DNA of 64,000 nucleotides, taken from Daphnia carinata (lineage: Eukaryota > Arthropoda > Branchiopoda > Diplostraca > Daphniidae). The DNA lies in assembly GCF_022539665.2 (NCBI RefSeq), contig NC_081334.1, positions 3,410,001 through 3,474,000 on the forward strand. The letters run 5' to 3'. Of this stretch, positions 11,200 through 25,797 are shown piece after piece. Under the pieces are notes generated by a model. The model did no database searches and was not told the DNA's origin. It was given only the letters and a program-made list of their open reading frames with translations. The stretch's first letter is position 1. Each line of letters opens with the position of its first letter. Made by a program: the position numbers and the translations under genes.

Positions 11200-13780
11200 A
11201 ATTTCCCACGAGAAGAAAACAGGTACGCGTACACTGACACATCCCCCGTCGATCTTTCATCGTTACTCACGTTTCATTATTCTTTCGTTTGTGCTGTACG
11301 TACCGTGAAAGAAACTAAACATGCTTCGACTGCTAGTCCCACGCTGACTAAAAACGAAAGAACACAACCGGATGATTAGTCTACAAACTAAGGTGCAGCT
11401 CATAAAATTCCAAACGCATGTTTCGAGATGTGTGCACCTGACGTGAAAAGTATTCGTCATTAAAGCCTTTCTTTCATGGTTTCAACGCGTCGAAGTAAGT
11501 CTACGCCCAAGGTAATTAATAATCCATTGATAAACTCAAAACCTATGGTAGTAACCTATTCTGAATGCCAGGATTTACAGGGACGAAGGTCGATTGAATT
11601 GCTAACGATGGACGCCACATCAACGCCATCTTGAATAGCAATTCAACGAAAATCGTATGTTTGAAGAAACATGAATATCAAATGTGCCATAATGAAGCTT
11701 TTGAGAAAAAAAGCTTTCTGGTTGGAGGCTTTCAGTAATTATGAGTTGCTTAGTGACGTAGTCTACCATAAACTCAGCATTAGGTACAGACATCGTTCAA
11801 ACGGCACCCATCCATCGTTTCAACAGCTACGCTCAATTCTATCGACTCACGCGATTGCCATTTCGTTCCACCTTTGACTATTCAGCAGGGCTGATGGTTA
11901 GAAAGGTATGTAAGAAAAAATTCACGGCTTTCTAATGTTGAATATGTGATTGATGCAGACTTTTACCAAGTACGAAAGTAGCCAATAAAATTGTGCCGGC
12001 CGGCAAGCCTTCTGGCTCGTAAAAGAAGAAGCGAGGAGAATTGTGCACATTTAAAAAACACGACACACAGGATAAAAGAAATTTTAATATCTTTTTACTG
12101 GAGACTATATCAGCTGCTATACTTCATATCTTCCCCAAGGTTGGTTGATTTAATTACATGCTAGAAAACGATCGTAATTCATGAAGAATGACTTGCAAGA
12201 AGTAACAAACCTAAAAAAGGCCATCCATTTTTTTTTATGTTATGATGGACACACACAACGTGATTTCTTTTTCTTTTTAATTACAGTCGTTGAAGGGCAG
12301 TCCGTGAGGAACGCCACCAACACAGCTCGTGGAAAGTTCTTTTTAATTCATTTGGTAATTTTAAAATATAATTCATTAATTAGATGGCCCACGAAAAAGG
12401 ACAGTTTCTTACGTCAAACGCAGTTGTCACGGTCACGCGTAGAATTCCTGCAGTCTCAACAACGCACGGCCCTGCAGCCGTAAATCTTACGCGTGATGTG
12501 TCGTGACAGCATCTACTACGTTTCATTCCAGGTATTTATACGCTCTTTCTTTTTGCTCGTTTGTAGGCTGATTACCACGATACTTAACTAAGCCAACAGC
12601 AATGTTAGTGCCGAATATTTTCAACTTTAGTAGCGCAAAAGAAAAACCTCAACACGTTCCATTTCCAGAGTTAGAACTCGGCTCCTTAAAGTTCTAATTA
12701 GAACAACAACAAAAACGGATTCCAATCTTTTCGAGAAAGTGGGGAAAAAAAGAAGGAAATTAACGGGGTGTGTTCGGGACAGCTGCGTTCGAGATGTGCC
12801 AGACTAATTTGGAGGACATTCGCGGTGTTGATTTACGAATGGTCCAGCTTTTCATCTCATTTTTTTTTTCCAGCCGCATTTAAAAACAGTAAATATAAGC
12901 TTTTTTTTAATTTTTGCATCCTCCTAATGCCACATCTTATAAAAAAAAAATATTTTCTTTTTAGGCTATACGGAAAATTCCTACCGTGTTATATATCTTG
13001 TTTGTTTAAGGCCGCCGCACATGGAAGGAGAAAACTGAACGTCGGGATTTAGCCGAGTGTTTTACGAGCCACTCGAGTCGCCGCTTTCAACCGACAAGTT
13101 TTTTTTTTTTTTAACTTGTTGCTCATCCCTTTTTTTTTTTTAAATCCTGAAGACCAACCAAATAAACAAAACTAAAAAAAAAAAGAAAACATCCGACAAT
13201 TTGAAACGACAAAAATCATAAACGAAGCACGCCCTTTTTTTTTCCTACACAGCTACTACACTTACGACTCTTGTAACTGTTTTCTATGTGCTGTGCTTTC
13301 TTCTTTGTATTTCTGTTTCTCAAAGGACGATGAAATGACACATTTCTCTTTTTTTCTTTTTTAAGAAGTTGTTTTCTTTCAGTTTGTTTCTTTGTGTGTT
13401 AGCAAACGGCCAGAGAAAAAGGAAAACAAAATGATGATTCTTCTGTTTAAATCTAGTTTAGGTTGAAAAAGGAGAATAATTCCAAATATTAAAACAAACA
13501 TAATTAATCACAATCCTATCGTCGTTAACGAGGACATTCTATGTTATGTAACAAGAAAGAGGGGAAGGCAGGAGGAGTGGAGTGCAATTGAATTGCTACA
13601 AAAAGCCCAAAAGTGAATTTTGAAAAAACAAAAACAAAAACAAAATATAAAAAAAACGAACCAAACGAAAAAAAAAAATTTTGGCAGCATCAAATCTATG
13701 GAGGGGAAATGCGGTTGAAACAAATAATTCAAAAAATAATTATTATTCCATTTTTTTTTTTTTTTTTTTTTGTCATACGC
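11200..13780. other. Gene-free stretch 3' of the GST gene
   Basis: AT-rich sequence with many A and T runs. A short ATG frame at 11476 (MVSTRRSKSTPK, then GTAATTAA) could be a first exon, but I find no continuation. Nothing else supported. Confidence 0.45.
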
Positions 13781-13781
13781 A

Positions 13782-16700
13782 TTATGTGCGTGAATTTTTG
13801 CGGACGGATTTTGCGGCTTCTTCAGCGGCCGTGGCAGCCGCTTGCTCCCGCCGGAGTTTCACCCAATCTTTGAACATGTTGATACCTCCTTGATTGCACT
13901 CGTTGTAGTAAGGCAATTCCGTTTTGAGTTTCGTGACCCAACGGAAAATGTTCTCGTACGACTTGTACGACCACTCCACACCTTCCAGGTGAGTTACGGT
14001 TGCCAAAATGGCCAAATCAGCGATCGTCAGATTATCTCCAGCCACGTATTCTTCAATTTCCAGGTACTGGTCCAGGTAGTCGAGGCTCGATTTCAATTGG
14101 TTGGCCTTTTGGGGATCACCTGATGAGCCCATGTACAGGATCGGTTGCTATAATTAAAATAAAGTTTTTTTTCGTGAGAAATCAACATTTTTCGATGGGT
14201 TCGTTCTCATTTTTTCTTTTTTTCTTTTTTTTTTTTGGTTTCGTCAATTTGATTTATCGATCAAGATTTCGCAAGGTCTTTTTCAATCTACATATGTAAA
14301 AGACACCCTGTTGCGCTGAAAGGAACTGACCATATACAGTTGCCGCGGCACATAAGACTCCCGCGGGAAGTAAGCACACAAATAAATCAAAAACATGTTG
14401 TCTCCCTCGTGTTTTCAGATATCCCTTTCGTTTTGAAATCCGTGGGGTCCGCGCGTGAAAAACTCAATTCACCGTCAGATATCAAAAAAATTTCTTTTTG
14501 AAACGGGAAAATAATATCAAAACACGCGGTAATCAGCTTAAAAGCATCCCGCAAAAGAGTAAATTTGTGTGTGTGTGTGTGTGTGCGCTATCAAATTAGA
14601 TTATGCAAAACCAGTTTGTAAAACAAACTTCTAAATACAAATTTTCGCTATCTATGATGACCACACACCCACGACATTAATTATTCCTTAAAAAAAGGAA
14701 AAACAACATTTGGGGTGTACAGTGCTGCCGCTGGGGTCTGACGTAATCGCAGTGAACTATCTCGCTATTGGGCGTAGTTTAAATGGATGGATGATGAATT
14801 GGTCAATTCTTCTACCATGTAGGGTAAAACTACATTTGATATTTGCTGGAAATATTAGTAGTTTCTCTCATCAGACGAAAGAAATGACGGTGTATACACA
14901 AAATATGCATACATTTGAGCTCTCTCACAGACACACACACACACACACCCTTCAATAAAGAGTAACACGGAAATAGCATTCGGGACTCCCGCGGGCTTGA
15001 CGGCCCACCCCGATCCCCTCCCAAAAGGCTCCAAATAAGTCCAAGTTCCAAATCCAGGTTACATAGACAGACAAGCTGCCTTTAAAAAAAAAAAAAAAAA
15101 TGTTTCATTCCCGCCCTGTGCGGGAAATCCATTAGGCGGGACGTCAAAAAAATATTTCACGTTGGATATCAATCGCCTCGGGGACAGACTGATCGATCAT
15201 CACCTTTCTTTTTTCTTTTTACATTGGCCCTAGTTCTTGTTTGTTTTTTTCTAAAAAAACTGAAGAAGATACCACACACGAAAAGTTGAACGAGTTTTCT
15301 TTGAAAATGACTTACAAAGTAGTCGACCATCGACTTGTAGAGGGTGCCGATGTCAAAGTAGAGCATTCGGTCGACCATGGCCCTCTTCTGCGGATCGTTG
15401 GGGTAGATTCGGTCGTCCTTGCCGTATTTGTTCACCAGATAGCCGAGGATGGCGCGACTGGATTTCCACACACACACACACACAAAAAAAAAAAAGAAGA
15501 AGAGATAAATAAAAATTCGTTAGAAAAAAAAAACCCCAACACACTCGTTGAGAAAATTGAATAAAATTTTTGGCTGTTAAGGGAGGAGGTGTCTCGTTTG
15601 TTTAACGTCTATACCTGGAAGGAGCGTTGCCACCTGTAATCATCAGCGGTTAAATAAAATAAAAAAAAAAAAGTGCCACAACAGCACATCAAAATAAGAA
15701 CCAGTGACGGATACGTTGATACGGTCATAATAATGATACACACACGCCATACACTTTTTTGTTGAAAACATATGGTAGCTTTTTCCTACTTTTTACTATG
15801 TAATTTTTACATGTTTTAAAAATGCGTTCCAGCCTCTGGCTGAGAAAAAAAAAAAGAGCTTGTGTAAATAAGAAGCCCTTTTTTTTTGTTTGCTTCTGAC
15901 TACATATAATCTCCATTTGAAATGACTTGTAGGCCACGGGGAGGACTTCCCGTACACGTTTGATTATGCATACAATTGATGTTACGAAAAACAAAAGGGG
16001 AATTATAAAAAGCGCGTGTGCCATTTCATATGAGACTGATCGATCCTTCCCGAATGAATAAATAGTCGTATAATTCAAACTGACGTGTCTCTTGTTTTTT
16101 TTTTTTGGTTAGGGGATCGTACGAAAAATGAATTGAAAATATTCACGTATGATGGGCGGAGTTAACCAAATCAAAACGGATACGCATACAAATAGTCACA
16201 AGCTTTTCCTTCGTTTGATTTCTCGCACACAAGAAAAAGGAACAAGAAAACAAAACAATGCCCTCTCATTTCAACAACGTCGGCGTAGTTCACGTCACGA
16301 TCTTTATGCAAATTCGAAACGTTCACGTAGAGATTCGCCTCTTGGCGATGTGTCTGACAAGCGGTGCCATCATTTTCTTTGTGGACGTCATCGTTTAAAC
16401 TTGTAACGAATTGCGTTTGAAATGACACATTGTAATTTTTCAAGTTAAACGCAATCAAAAAGGGAAAAGCAATTCTATTCGCGTTTCTAATTCGTGTCTA
16501 TAATTTTAATTCAAAAAAATGTCTATTTTTTATTAGAATCACCTGTTTGTGGCATTTAAGGAAAGTGTGCGGAATTGTCGTTTACCACGCGACCGTAACA
16601 CAAGAAGAATTGCGTGTCACACACAAAGACTGCCGTAATTTCATCTTGCGTTCGTGCAGCGTTCAACTGAACGGTCCTTTTTGATTGGCAATTTTCAAAA

Positions 16701-18304
16701 AGGAGGAAAAGTTTTTTGTTTTTTTTTTATTACGCATAAAGAACTCTATCCGAAGGTAATAAAATTATTTACAGTAACTACATAATGTCAATAAAAGTTG
16801 TAACAAGACACTTTGGGTCTAAAAAAAAAATCGCCGTATGTTTGCAACGTTCCCCTCCACTGTTTAAACATAATAGGTTCTTATCCTATAAATGGTGTTG
16901 GCAAAAAAAGAACGTCCCACTATCAAAAATTTCTAGAAACTATTTGAAAATGTGGCAACCTGGAAAACTTACAATGTCATCATTTTTAAACAATAGCTTT
17001 TTTCTTTTTGTTTTCTCTTTGTGCTGTGAAGACGCAGTCTCAGATTATACACGGGCCCCACCTAGCCATCGAGGTTAGACAACACCATCTATCGATTTCC
17101 TCTAATAATAGGAACGCCTAATGCCCAGTGGTGAGAGATTGCACACATCAAAAGAAGAAGAAGAAGAAAAAAAAAGAGTGGAAGAAAAAGAATTCAAATA
17201 CGATTTCTCCCGAAAAAAAAAAAAAAAAAAGTTCCGCAAACGCCCATTTCGGGATTGGCGGCGGCACAATCACACGTTCTGTTTTTGGGCCGCACGATTG
17301 TAAGCGATTTCCCAGAGCGATTAGAGAAGCCACAACAACAAACCTCCCCAAATTCAATTTCTTGTTGTCTATTTTTATAAAAACGATGACGCCATGTTGC
17401 GTTGAAGGAATTGCCCTCACAACAACAAAAAAAAAAGGGACTTGACTGACGTCATCTTCTTTCATCATCTTGGGTATAGAATACACCAACATTCCGAGAA
17501 CAACCCAAAAAAGTTGGCCAGACTGTCTCTCTTCCCCCCCCCCAAAAGTGTTTTGTTGAACAACACACACAAAAAAAAAAAAAAAAAAAAAAAATTTCGA
17601 ATCCGCCCCCTCGAGCCTTGAAACACTAGACGCCATTCAGAAAACAGTATGTTACACAGGCCCCGGTTCTTTTATAGCGTACGTGCGGCAACAACGGGGA
17701 AGGAACCATCTGTTTTCAAACGGACTTAGTCTCTACGTCATAACACGATGTGAAAAACTGAACCAATAGATATGCTAATTTTTTTTTTTAGTTTCCTAAG
17801 TTTCTTACCTTTCCCATAGGATGAATCCGTCATCGTTGATGGTAGGCACCGTATGTTGCGGGTTCAACTGCAACAATGAAAAAGAAAAAAAAAAAAGGAT
17901 TTAAGGTTAGGAATTCACGAAACGGCCAATCAAAGATTTTTGTTTTCTTATTTTTGGACTTTTCCAATATAGTCGAGATGTCGTGGTATTATCGGTGAAC
18001 AAAAAAACCGTAGATGGTTCGAGCTATACGCCGATGACTACAATAGGTAGCCGGTGCGGCCATCAACTGCAAATAAAATCGTCGGGATCGGCCAAAAAAA
18101 AAAATGTTTTTCTTAGCGCCAACTCACTTTGATGAACCACGGTTGGGTGTGCTCGGCTCTCTTGTACATGTCGATGTGGCGCATGTCGACTTCGATGCCC
18201 AACTCTTTGATGCACATCCAAACGGCGCGGCAGGGCGGCGACGCTGCCATGTAAATGAACTCGATGCTGGCCGAAGAGAAGCTCATCTTCTTCCTGGAGT
18301 CCAT
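13782..18304 (-). CDS. Delta-class glutathione S-transferase
   Basis: Four coding exons on the minus strand (18128-18304, 17809-17867, 15316-15457, 13782-14147) give 247 residues. The N-terminal thioredoxin-like part has SPPCRAV near residue 22, whose Ser is the expected catalytic residue of insect-type delta/epsilon GSTs. It is followed by [19 protein letters not shown], the cis-Pro and glutathione-binding ESR region. The C-terminal helical part contains [13 protein letters not shown], the N-capping box of GSTs. Role: conjugation of glutathione to electrophiles and detoxification in the cytosol. Oddities: about ten extra residues before the usual start, and an Ala/Arg-rich tail ending SVRKNSRT. 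An AG just before the start codon (18312) suggests an upstream non-coding exon. Introns of 1.2 and 2.4 kb are large for this window. The start could also be Met7 (18286). Confidence 0.9.
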
Positions 18305-18329
18305 TCCGACCTTTAAAGAAAAAAAACAA

Positions 18330-21300
18330 ATGAATGACGTTATTACGTGATGTTACAAGACTGTTGTTTTTTTCTAGAGCTTATTTTTTTTTTTTTAATG
18401 ATATCACGTCACTCTAAATACAGTAAAATAAAAATTGCAAGTTGCGTGTTTTGCCCTTTTTTCTTTTATCGTTTGATTTATTAGGTACAGAACTAAATTT
18501 CTTTCTTGATCACCTTCATATGGTCACCACCATTTTGAGGTGACTTTTCAAGGATGTCGGAGAAAAACAAAAACAAAAAAAAATACTGTATATATATATA
18601 GTGCGCAATAGAATGGCGCAGGGGAGGCCGCTGTGGGCTAACCATGTCTGGCCGAACTAATGCGCTAAATAGCGAAAATAAAAATTTGTGAAAGATATTA
18701 AAAAAAAAAAAAAAATTTTCTCAAAAAAAAAAAACAAGCCGAGCAACCCCCTCCGGGATGGTGTTCTTTTATATACAGCATCTTCTCTCAAGTCCCTGCA
18801 CCATCTTTTACCTGTACTATCGACATGCACGCGTGACCATATAAGGCCAAGGACCTTATCCACCGAAAGAAAAAGAAAGATACATATATTTTTTACTTGA
18901 GATGCTAAAATAAAAAGTATAATTCTCAACCAGCGGGTTATATATATATATATATATCTTTTTTTCTGAAACAAAAACACGGCATTTAACTGAAGAAATA
19001 GAATTTCGTTTTGCCCTGCCCCAGACCTCTTTTTCTACGAAACATTTTTATTCTTTCCGATTGAATGGTAATCCTCTCAAATGTCGATTGGATTTCGTGA
19101 CGATGGTATTTTTTTTTTCTCCCGTTGTCGCTCTTAACGCCACGTTAAATAGGACACTGGATGCATTTAAAATTAAAACTTGGCCGAGAAGGAATTTTCG
19201 TTATCGAATCAAACGCCTGATTTTTTCTCGATCTTTTTTTTTCCCGAAATGTCTGCATCAGATTGTTATAGTTATTACAGTTTGTTACGAGATTCATGTC
19301 TATCTATAGACCTTTTGACGACGAGCTGGGCGTGACACGATCGTCAAATTCGACTGTTAGACACACACAAAAAAGATCTCCCCCCTCCCTTTCTTATAAG
19401 GTGAAAGTTTTCGATTCTATCCGTGCGGATAACAACATCTGAAGCTTGGTATATAAATACTAAACTTAAACGCAATTCACGGCAAAGAAAACGTCAAAAA
19501 AACAAAACAAAAGAATATCAGTGGGCCACATAATTTGACACTGGTTTGTCAAGATAAAACAAGAAGCCAAGCAACAAAAGGAAACCTGTCAATTGGGTTG
19601 TATACCTATAGCCTCACCTGGCCAGAATTAAAGCCCCCAAAACGATTTCTTTTTCTTCAGCTAACGCTATTTGAATAATTCATGTGTCTTTGTTGTTGTA
19701 TTGACTGAAATTCTTTCACGCATTTTCTTGAATTTTTATTATTTTAGCTTTGATGTTTGATCAACCAATGACGCAGCTTTTGCACTTTTTTTTTGTTTGT
19801 ATGTCCCGCAAAAAAATTTCCATGTCTCTCTCTTGGCACATGAATTTAAAGAAATTTCCTTTTTAAGAAGGCATTTTTTTTTTGTTCCCAACTAGAATAT
19901 TTCGCACTTGGGCGTTGTTGACACGTTTGTCGATTGGAGAGGATAGAAAACAAGAGAGAGAAAAAAAAATAGGAAAACTTGATATACGAAATGACGCATA
20001 CGCTTAACGCAAGTTCTTCTAGCATCCGTAAATAGAGTTGGCTGACCCCGACAGGTGTACTACCCACCCGATTTAAAGTAACCCACCAGTACAACAACTT
20101 TGATTTCCCTATTTGTACACACACACGCAACTAACTCGTCTTCCGATTTAGGCGCATCCTCGCACACACAGTGTAGGTAAAAACAACAGAAATTTTTCTG
20201 AGAAAAAACAAAACAAAACCTTGGGAATGAATTTGAAAATATAAAGGCGGATATCATTTTTCGATGTCTACGGCCGCATTAATGAGCGAATCCGCTTCCT
20301 AGTCACGCTGAACTCTTGGGGCCCTGTAATTTCTTTTTATAGTACCATGCATGTTATTAAAACATAATTAGAATATGGCTGCGGGGCGAGTGCGTACGTC
20401 AACGCGAAATGTGTAACACAAACAGAAAGCGTTCGCAAAAGCTGTTGGATTCACGCATTTGCGTATCTTAACAAGAGTAAGCGAAGAAAAGGGCGTCGCC
20501 CAACAGAAACATTTCCTTTTGAAATGGCTGAAAAAAAACCACTCTGCATCTGACAGACGCTTTATAGTTGTATCTGCCAAAAAGAAAAGGATAAAAAAAG
20601 GTGGTAGATGTATGGCAATTAAACTGGTCTATTGAGATGGAGAGACTCCGAAATTGGACTCTCTGAATCTCCTTTTTTTTTTTTGGCTTTTTCGTAGTTG
20701 TTGTTGTGTAAAACTGACAGGACTCTTGTGCCATAAATTTACGCCGGGCTTTTTCGAATGACCGAAACTAACCGACAGAAATTTCCATACATTTTCCTTT
20801 TTTTTTTTTGCCTTTGAGGAAAAAACAAAACCCCCCCTCCTGTTGAATAAAATTACAGGGGGGGAGGGAGTTTGATTGTGTTTAATAATTCGTCTCAATT
20901 CGATCTAAATATCTTTTTCGTGCTTTATGGAAATCAACCGTTAGGGCGTCTCTCCTACCATTTGATTTACAGCAAACCCTGAAACGGGTTATACGATCAA
21001 ATCAATTTATCTGATTCCAAAAGAAAGAAAACGAATGGCTTCTATTTACGACAGAGCAAACGACTGTTGAACAAGATGCTTAAAAAAAGGGAGGGAGGGA
21101 GTTTTCGTGTAATTTTCGATTTTATTTCTAATTCTCGCTCTAGTAACTCGCAACAACGGTAAAACGCGGGAAATAAAAATGTGTTTTGAAAAATATAATT
21201 CGATGGTTTCTGTGAAAAGACGATCATATTTTTATAAAGGCATTGATATTTACATTATAAGGAATGCAACGTCACGCGTTTCGATTCCAGTGAAAAAAAA

Positions 21301-22299
21301 AAAAAGAGAATATGGGCCACTCAGATTTTTGGACACTGAAACCACATCAATGACTTATCACTTCCTCTGTTTACGCTCTCAGCCGACGAGGGGAGAAGAA
21401 AAAAAAAAACGAATTTAAAGAAGGAAAAATAAAAATCTTGAAATTTAAACTAAATAAAGCAATTACGCGTTACGACGCCATTTTTTAGTGCTCCACGACA
21501 AACGCGAGTTAAAAACGAATTCAAAAAGACGATGGCCGTATTTAAACGAAATGAGGACGGTCAGAGGTGAAAGCTTTAAAGAAAAATTGTTTTTCACGAG
21601 CCGGATCTCTCATTTGCCATATGGAAAATGCATAACCCTACAGGCAAGGGTTTTTCTATAGGCTCTCTTTACTCTCTCCCTACCACACGATGTGTGTTCT
21701 CGCATTTCGCAGCCTTACGTATTTTTTTTTTTTTTTAAAGATTATCCTTCATGGGCACACACCATAAAAGGCTGAAAAGATGTGCGTACAACAACAAGAG
21801 AAAAAAAATTTTTATAACTTTTTTTTTTTTCATCTGGACTTACAGGTGGTTGGAGCTAGTCGACAGCGTTGAAAAAAAAATACTTTTTGGATATTCTGTA
21901 CGAGAGAACCTGCTGGTTTTGTTGAAGAACTTGGCAGCCGAGAAAGAAAGAAAGAAAAACAGGAAATAAAAAACAAACTTGTTGATGTTGAAATGCACAC
22001 AAAAACTTTAAAAGTCGCCTCTTTCTGTCTGATTTGCTTCCAGTTATTTTAGCAAACGAGTAAGGGGAAAATTAAAACTTAGTGTGGGAAAAAAATCGTG
22101 AATGGACTAGCGATCAATAAAAATTGCTAAAAAACGAAAGAAACTGTTTTTCGGAAGAGGAGAGAAAATAAAAAAAAGTTTTACTTCTTTCGGGATCGAA
22201 CCGTTCGCTACGAGATGATTCGACCGACTGGTGAAGTCTCGGTTGGCGTTCGGTCCTTTTTGTTACGGCCAGATTTTTTCGGTGTGTACAAGGGGGAGC

Positions 22300-22330
<31 letters not shown>

Positions 22331-25300
22331 GAGGAGGAAGAGGATGAAATAAGAAAAAAAAAGAACTTTTTTTTTTTAAAAAAGAACTCCCGTCTGGCAA
22401 ACTCTCAGCTGATGATACCGTAAGAAACTTTAAAAAACAAAAAAATGGCCTAGTTGATTTTCAGAAAATCGGTAACCACAAAGACGAGAAATAAATTATC
22501 ATTCAAATGCCACGTACGTAGTGAAAGTTTATGACATTTATAAAAATGTCACATTTCCCTTCTTCGACTGCCCACCCAAATACGAATGGAATACAAAAGT
22601 CGATAGTAAATCACATTCCTTGTTATGTCCATTCTCCCCATTTAACACACTAAAAAAAAAAATGAATTCGAAATCAAAATGCAACGCTTTAAATAAAAAA
22701 AAATCAGCGCCGATTAGACATCGCACACGCCAGGAAACGCGACAGTAAATGTAGTGCAAGTGTGATTATCTGCTCCCGAGAAAGGATGTCAGATTCACGG
22801 CTGTCAAAACGAGAAGATGGGAGTGGGCATCTCAGCTTAAAGATATCATTAAAAATTTTCCTCCCACTCTTACACGACTGGATGATAGCGAACTCTCTAA
22901 TGGCGGCCTCGATCGTGAAATCGTGCCCAGGTGGTAAACGTGTCACACGCCCGTCCATCACCACACGGAATAGATACCGCAGTCGCGTGCCCAGTCCCGG
23001 AAATTTTTCTTTTTGAAAACTTAAGAAAAAAAAAAAAATATATGTTCCAATTTGTTTTTATCTGAACGAATAGAAAATACGGGGCCACTTATCTTCGGTC
23101 GACATTTTTCCGTCCTTAATGATGCCACAAAAAGCCTTCGGAAATGTTACGCAAGTATTTCAGATAAAAAACAGTTACACATTTTTTTTTTGCGTCTACA
23201 AGTCCATTTTCTTTATCTCCGGCCAGAGAAATGTCCGTCACGCGCCCCCCCCCCTGTGATGAATCATTCGGAACGCGCGGCCCACTATCATTTACATATC
23301 TTCATAAATATATGCAAGACGAAAATTCGTACGAACAGCTCGGAACTGACGAAGCGGAACAATTAAGCGATGACTTGATTTGCCTTTCTGCCGGTCTGTC
23401 GACATATCCTACACCGCGATTATGTCACAACGAGCCGAGTCATTTATCATTCCCACTTGTTTACCGCTTTTATTTTTACTTGACATTTTGTTTTTGTCCA
23501 TTTCACGCACGACCAGTTTGCAAAAAGACAAGTTCTTTCCCGTGAAACATTTTTAAGCTGCGTGAATTTTCAAGAGCCGAAAAAAAAAATTAAAAACGAT
23601 GAGGAAATTGTCCGAAAATAGAATGTGTGGATTTTGTTTTTTAAGTCGGCGTCGGTCGTGGCCTCTGTCACGCTTAAACGAGTATAGACCGAGAAAAATA
23701 AAGCCAGACTTTGCGGCGTCTTTTCTCTCGGCGTTAGAGCCTGATGGCGAGGCCATACAACGGGCCGATAAACGCGTGGGAAAAATACACAGACCTAGCC
23801 TTTTATGGGCTAATCTCAAGCTCTTTGCTCGTTCACGGTTGGCCCATCAATACTCCCGCGGTACAATGCACTTTTATTTTAGCTACATGATGCGAAAAAA
23901 AAAGGGTGGGATTTTTCCTGGTTCTTCTCGCATTCCATTGGTACAACCAATAGGATACGTTACTGGTTAATATTCCAACATCTTTTCAAAAACCACTTGG
24001 ATACACAACAAAAGTTTGTTCGTGAGTAGTCAAATTGCCACGATTTGTTTTCGTTTTCAAGCATTTTTTTTTTTTAGGTCTTAGGAATTCCGCGATTCTC
24101 GTGTTCGCACGTAAAATATACGATTCAAAAATGACGACGTAAACCACGCACGAGAGAAATATTTTAACACGCCTAATGGTGCATTGTAAACACAAGTTAT
24201 ATCGACTATGCAAGGAAGCCAGGTCCTGCTATGCTGAAACCTAATGCTAAACGCCATTCGTACGCAGAAAAAGTAAAGCGTTCTTAGTAAAAAGCGATGA
24301 TGAAAGTCCGTCGTTTTGTTTTTCATTGAGAAGTTGAAAAACCTCTAAATGCAGCAGTTTTCATTTACAAGCAAAACGTTATTCTTCGCGAAAGTTGCAA
24401 TTTTTTACCACTAGGTGCCATTAGCTCCGTTTGGATGTCTTGCAAAAAAAAAACAGCCATGCAAAAAAAAGCTCTAGTACTAAAAGAAAATGTAGTTCCA
24501 CTTACATTCGATGTCAGCAAGACGATGAAGATTGGATTCAATTTCGAGCCGTCAGTTCAGATAAAATCAGCAGTGCTGCCATCCTTGGCAATCTAGGGAC
24601 GATCATGAACGCCGATACATCATCGTCGTATATGCAGAATTTGATTCTTTTTATCACCGTATCGCATGCTGGCACTTTCTCAAGGAACAAACTCGAAGGC
24701 AAACTGCATAGATAATTTCGAAATAAAGAAATGCAAATCATTTGAATTTATACTTGGCAAGAAAGACAAGCATGATGGTAGATGTACCTGATGGACGTCC
24801 GTCAAGGATCGTTCATTGTAGCTGTCAGAAGTCGTGATTATCAGTGTTCAACTGATGGTAGGCCTTGGAAAATTCACATTTCATGTGATGGATGATGAAG
24901 CGTCTATACGTGAAGTCCATGTATCAGCCACTACATTGCACCATACACTATCTATTACATAAATATGGGTATTAACGTCGGCGAGGTCAGCAGCACTCAA
25001 TGAAAGAGCAATCCAAAGTTCTTTCCATTTTCTTCCCTTTTGGGGCTACCTGGCTTTTCCTTTCACGCTAAACACTGATAATAATCTCACCTCTCAATTG
25101 TTGTGCAGTTTACGATTGAGTTCAGAAAAACTCTGACCAAGGGCAGCCATGATTCTTTCGAGCCAAGTCGTGCATGAAGTCAAGGCAGCGAGAAAACGTA
25201 TGGCGGTTCTGCGATTACTATTATTCGGTACACGTTGCTCTAAATACAGGAATTAGTCGAACTAAGATTCTTTCTCGACAGAACTCCAAATCAAACCACA

Positions 25301-25790
25301 AAATCTATCGTCAAACGTGCTAGCAAATCTTGCTGGATGGCAGAGTTCAAATTATTTCCATGCCCAACTTCAATGTAGCAATGAGTCACTTCACGTGGTG
25401 GAGTTCTCTGGTGGTATGAAGACAGTGTCATCTGGCGGCCTTTTACAAGTTGAGCATTGTAAATTTGTAATGAAATGAAGAAAATTAATAACCATTAATA
25501 AAAAACTGGTATTTGTTTGGCCAAGATTGCATTAGTATGAAAAAGGCATTATGTTTTTATTTAAAAACTTGTTACGTTACATAAGGTTTGTGGCAACACT
25601 GCTAAGCCACAAAAAAAAAAAAAACGACTTCATGTAGGCGCGCAGTTCGTACGATCAACGTTGATTGACCGTTGCATTTTCCAGCAGTTTTTCGTAGTGT
25701 AGATTGGTATGGCTGCACGGAAGTCTGTAGATTAACTTTTGGTCATTCGTAATTGAATAATATTTAAACCTTCTCCGTCAAGCGCGAAGT
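18330..25790. other. Long gene-free, homopolymer-rich stretch
   Basis: About 7.4 kb with dozens of A or T runs of 8-17 bases, (TA)n at 18939-18957 and (AAG)10 at 22301-22330. No exon set, tRNA or element termini were found on either strand. It probably contains the promoter and a non-coding first exon of the GST gene, which I cannot place. Confidence 0.5.
22301..22330. repeat. (AAG)10 microsatellite
   Basis: An uninterrupted AAG triplet run followed by GAGGAGGAAGAGG. Confidence 0.9.
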
Positions 25791-25797
25791 GATTAGG

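Noticed and set aside
17148-17636. 162-codon open frame on the minus strand within the GST intron
   Set aside because: It is made of poly-Phe runs from T homopolymers and has no domain; it lies wholly inside an intron supported by clean splice junctions.
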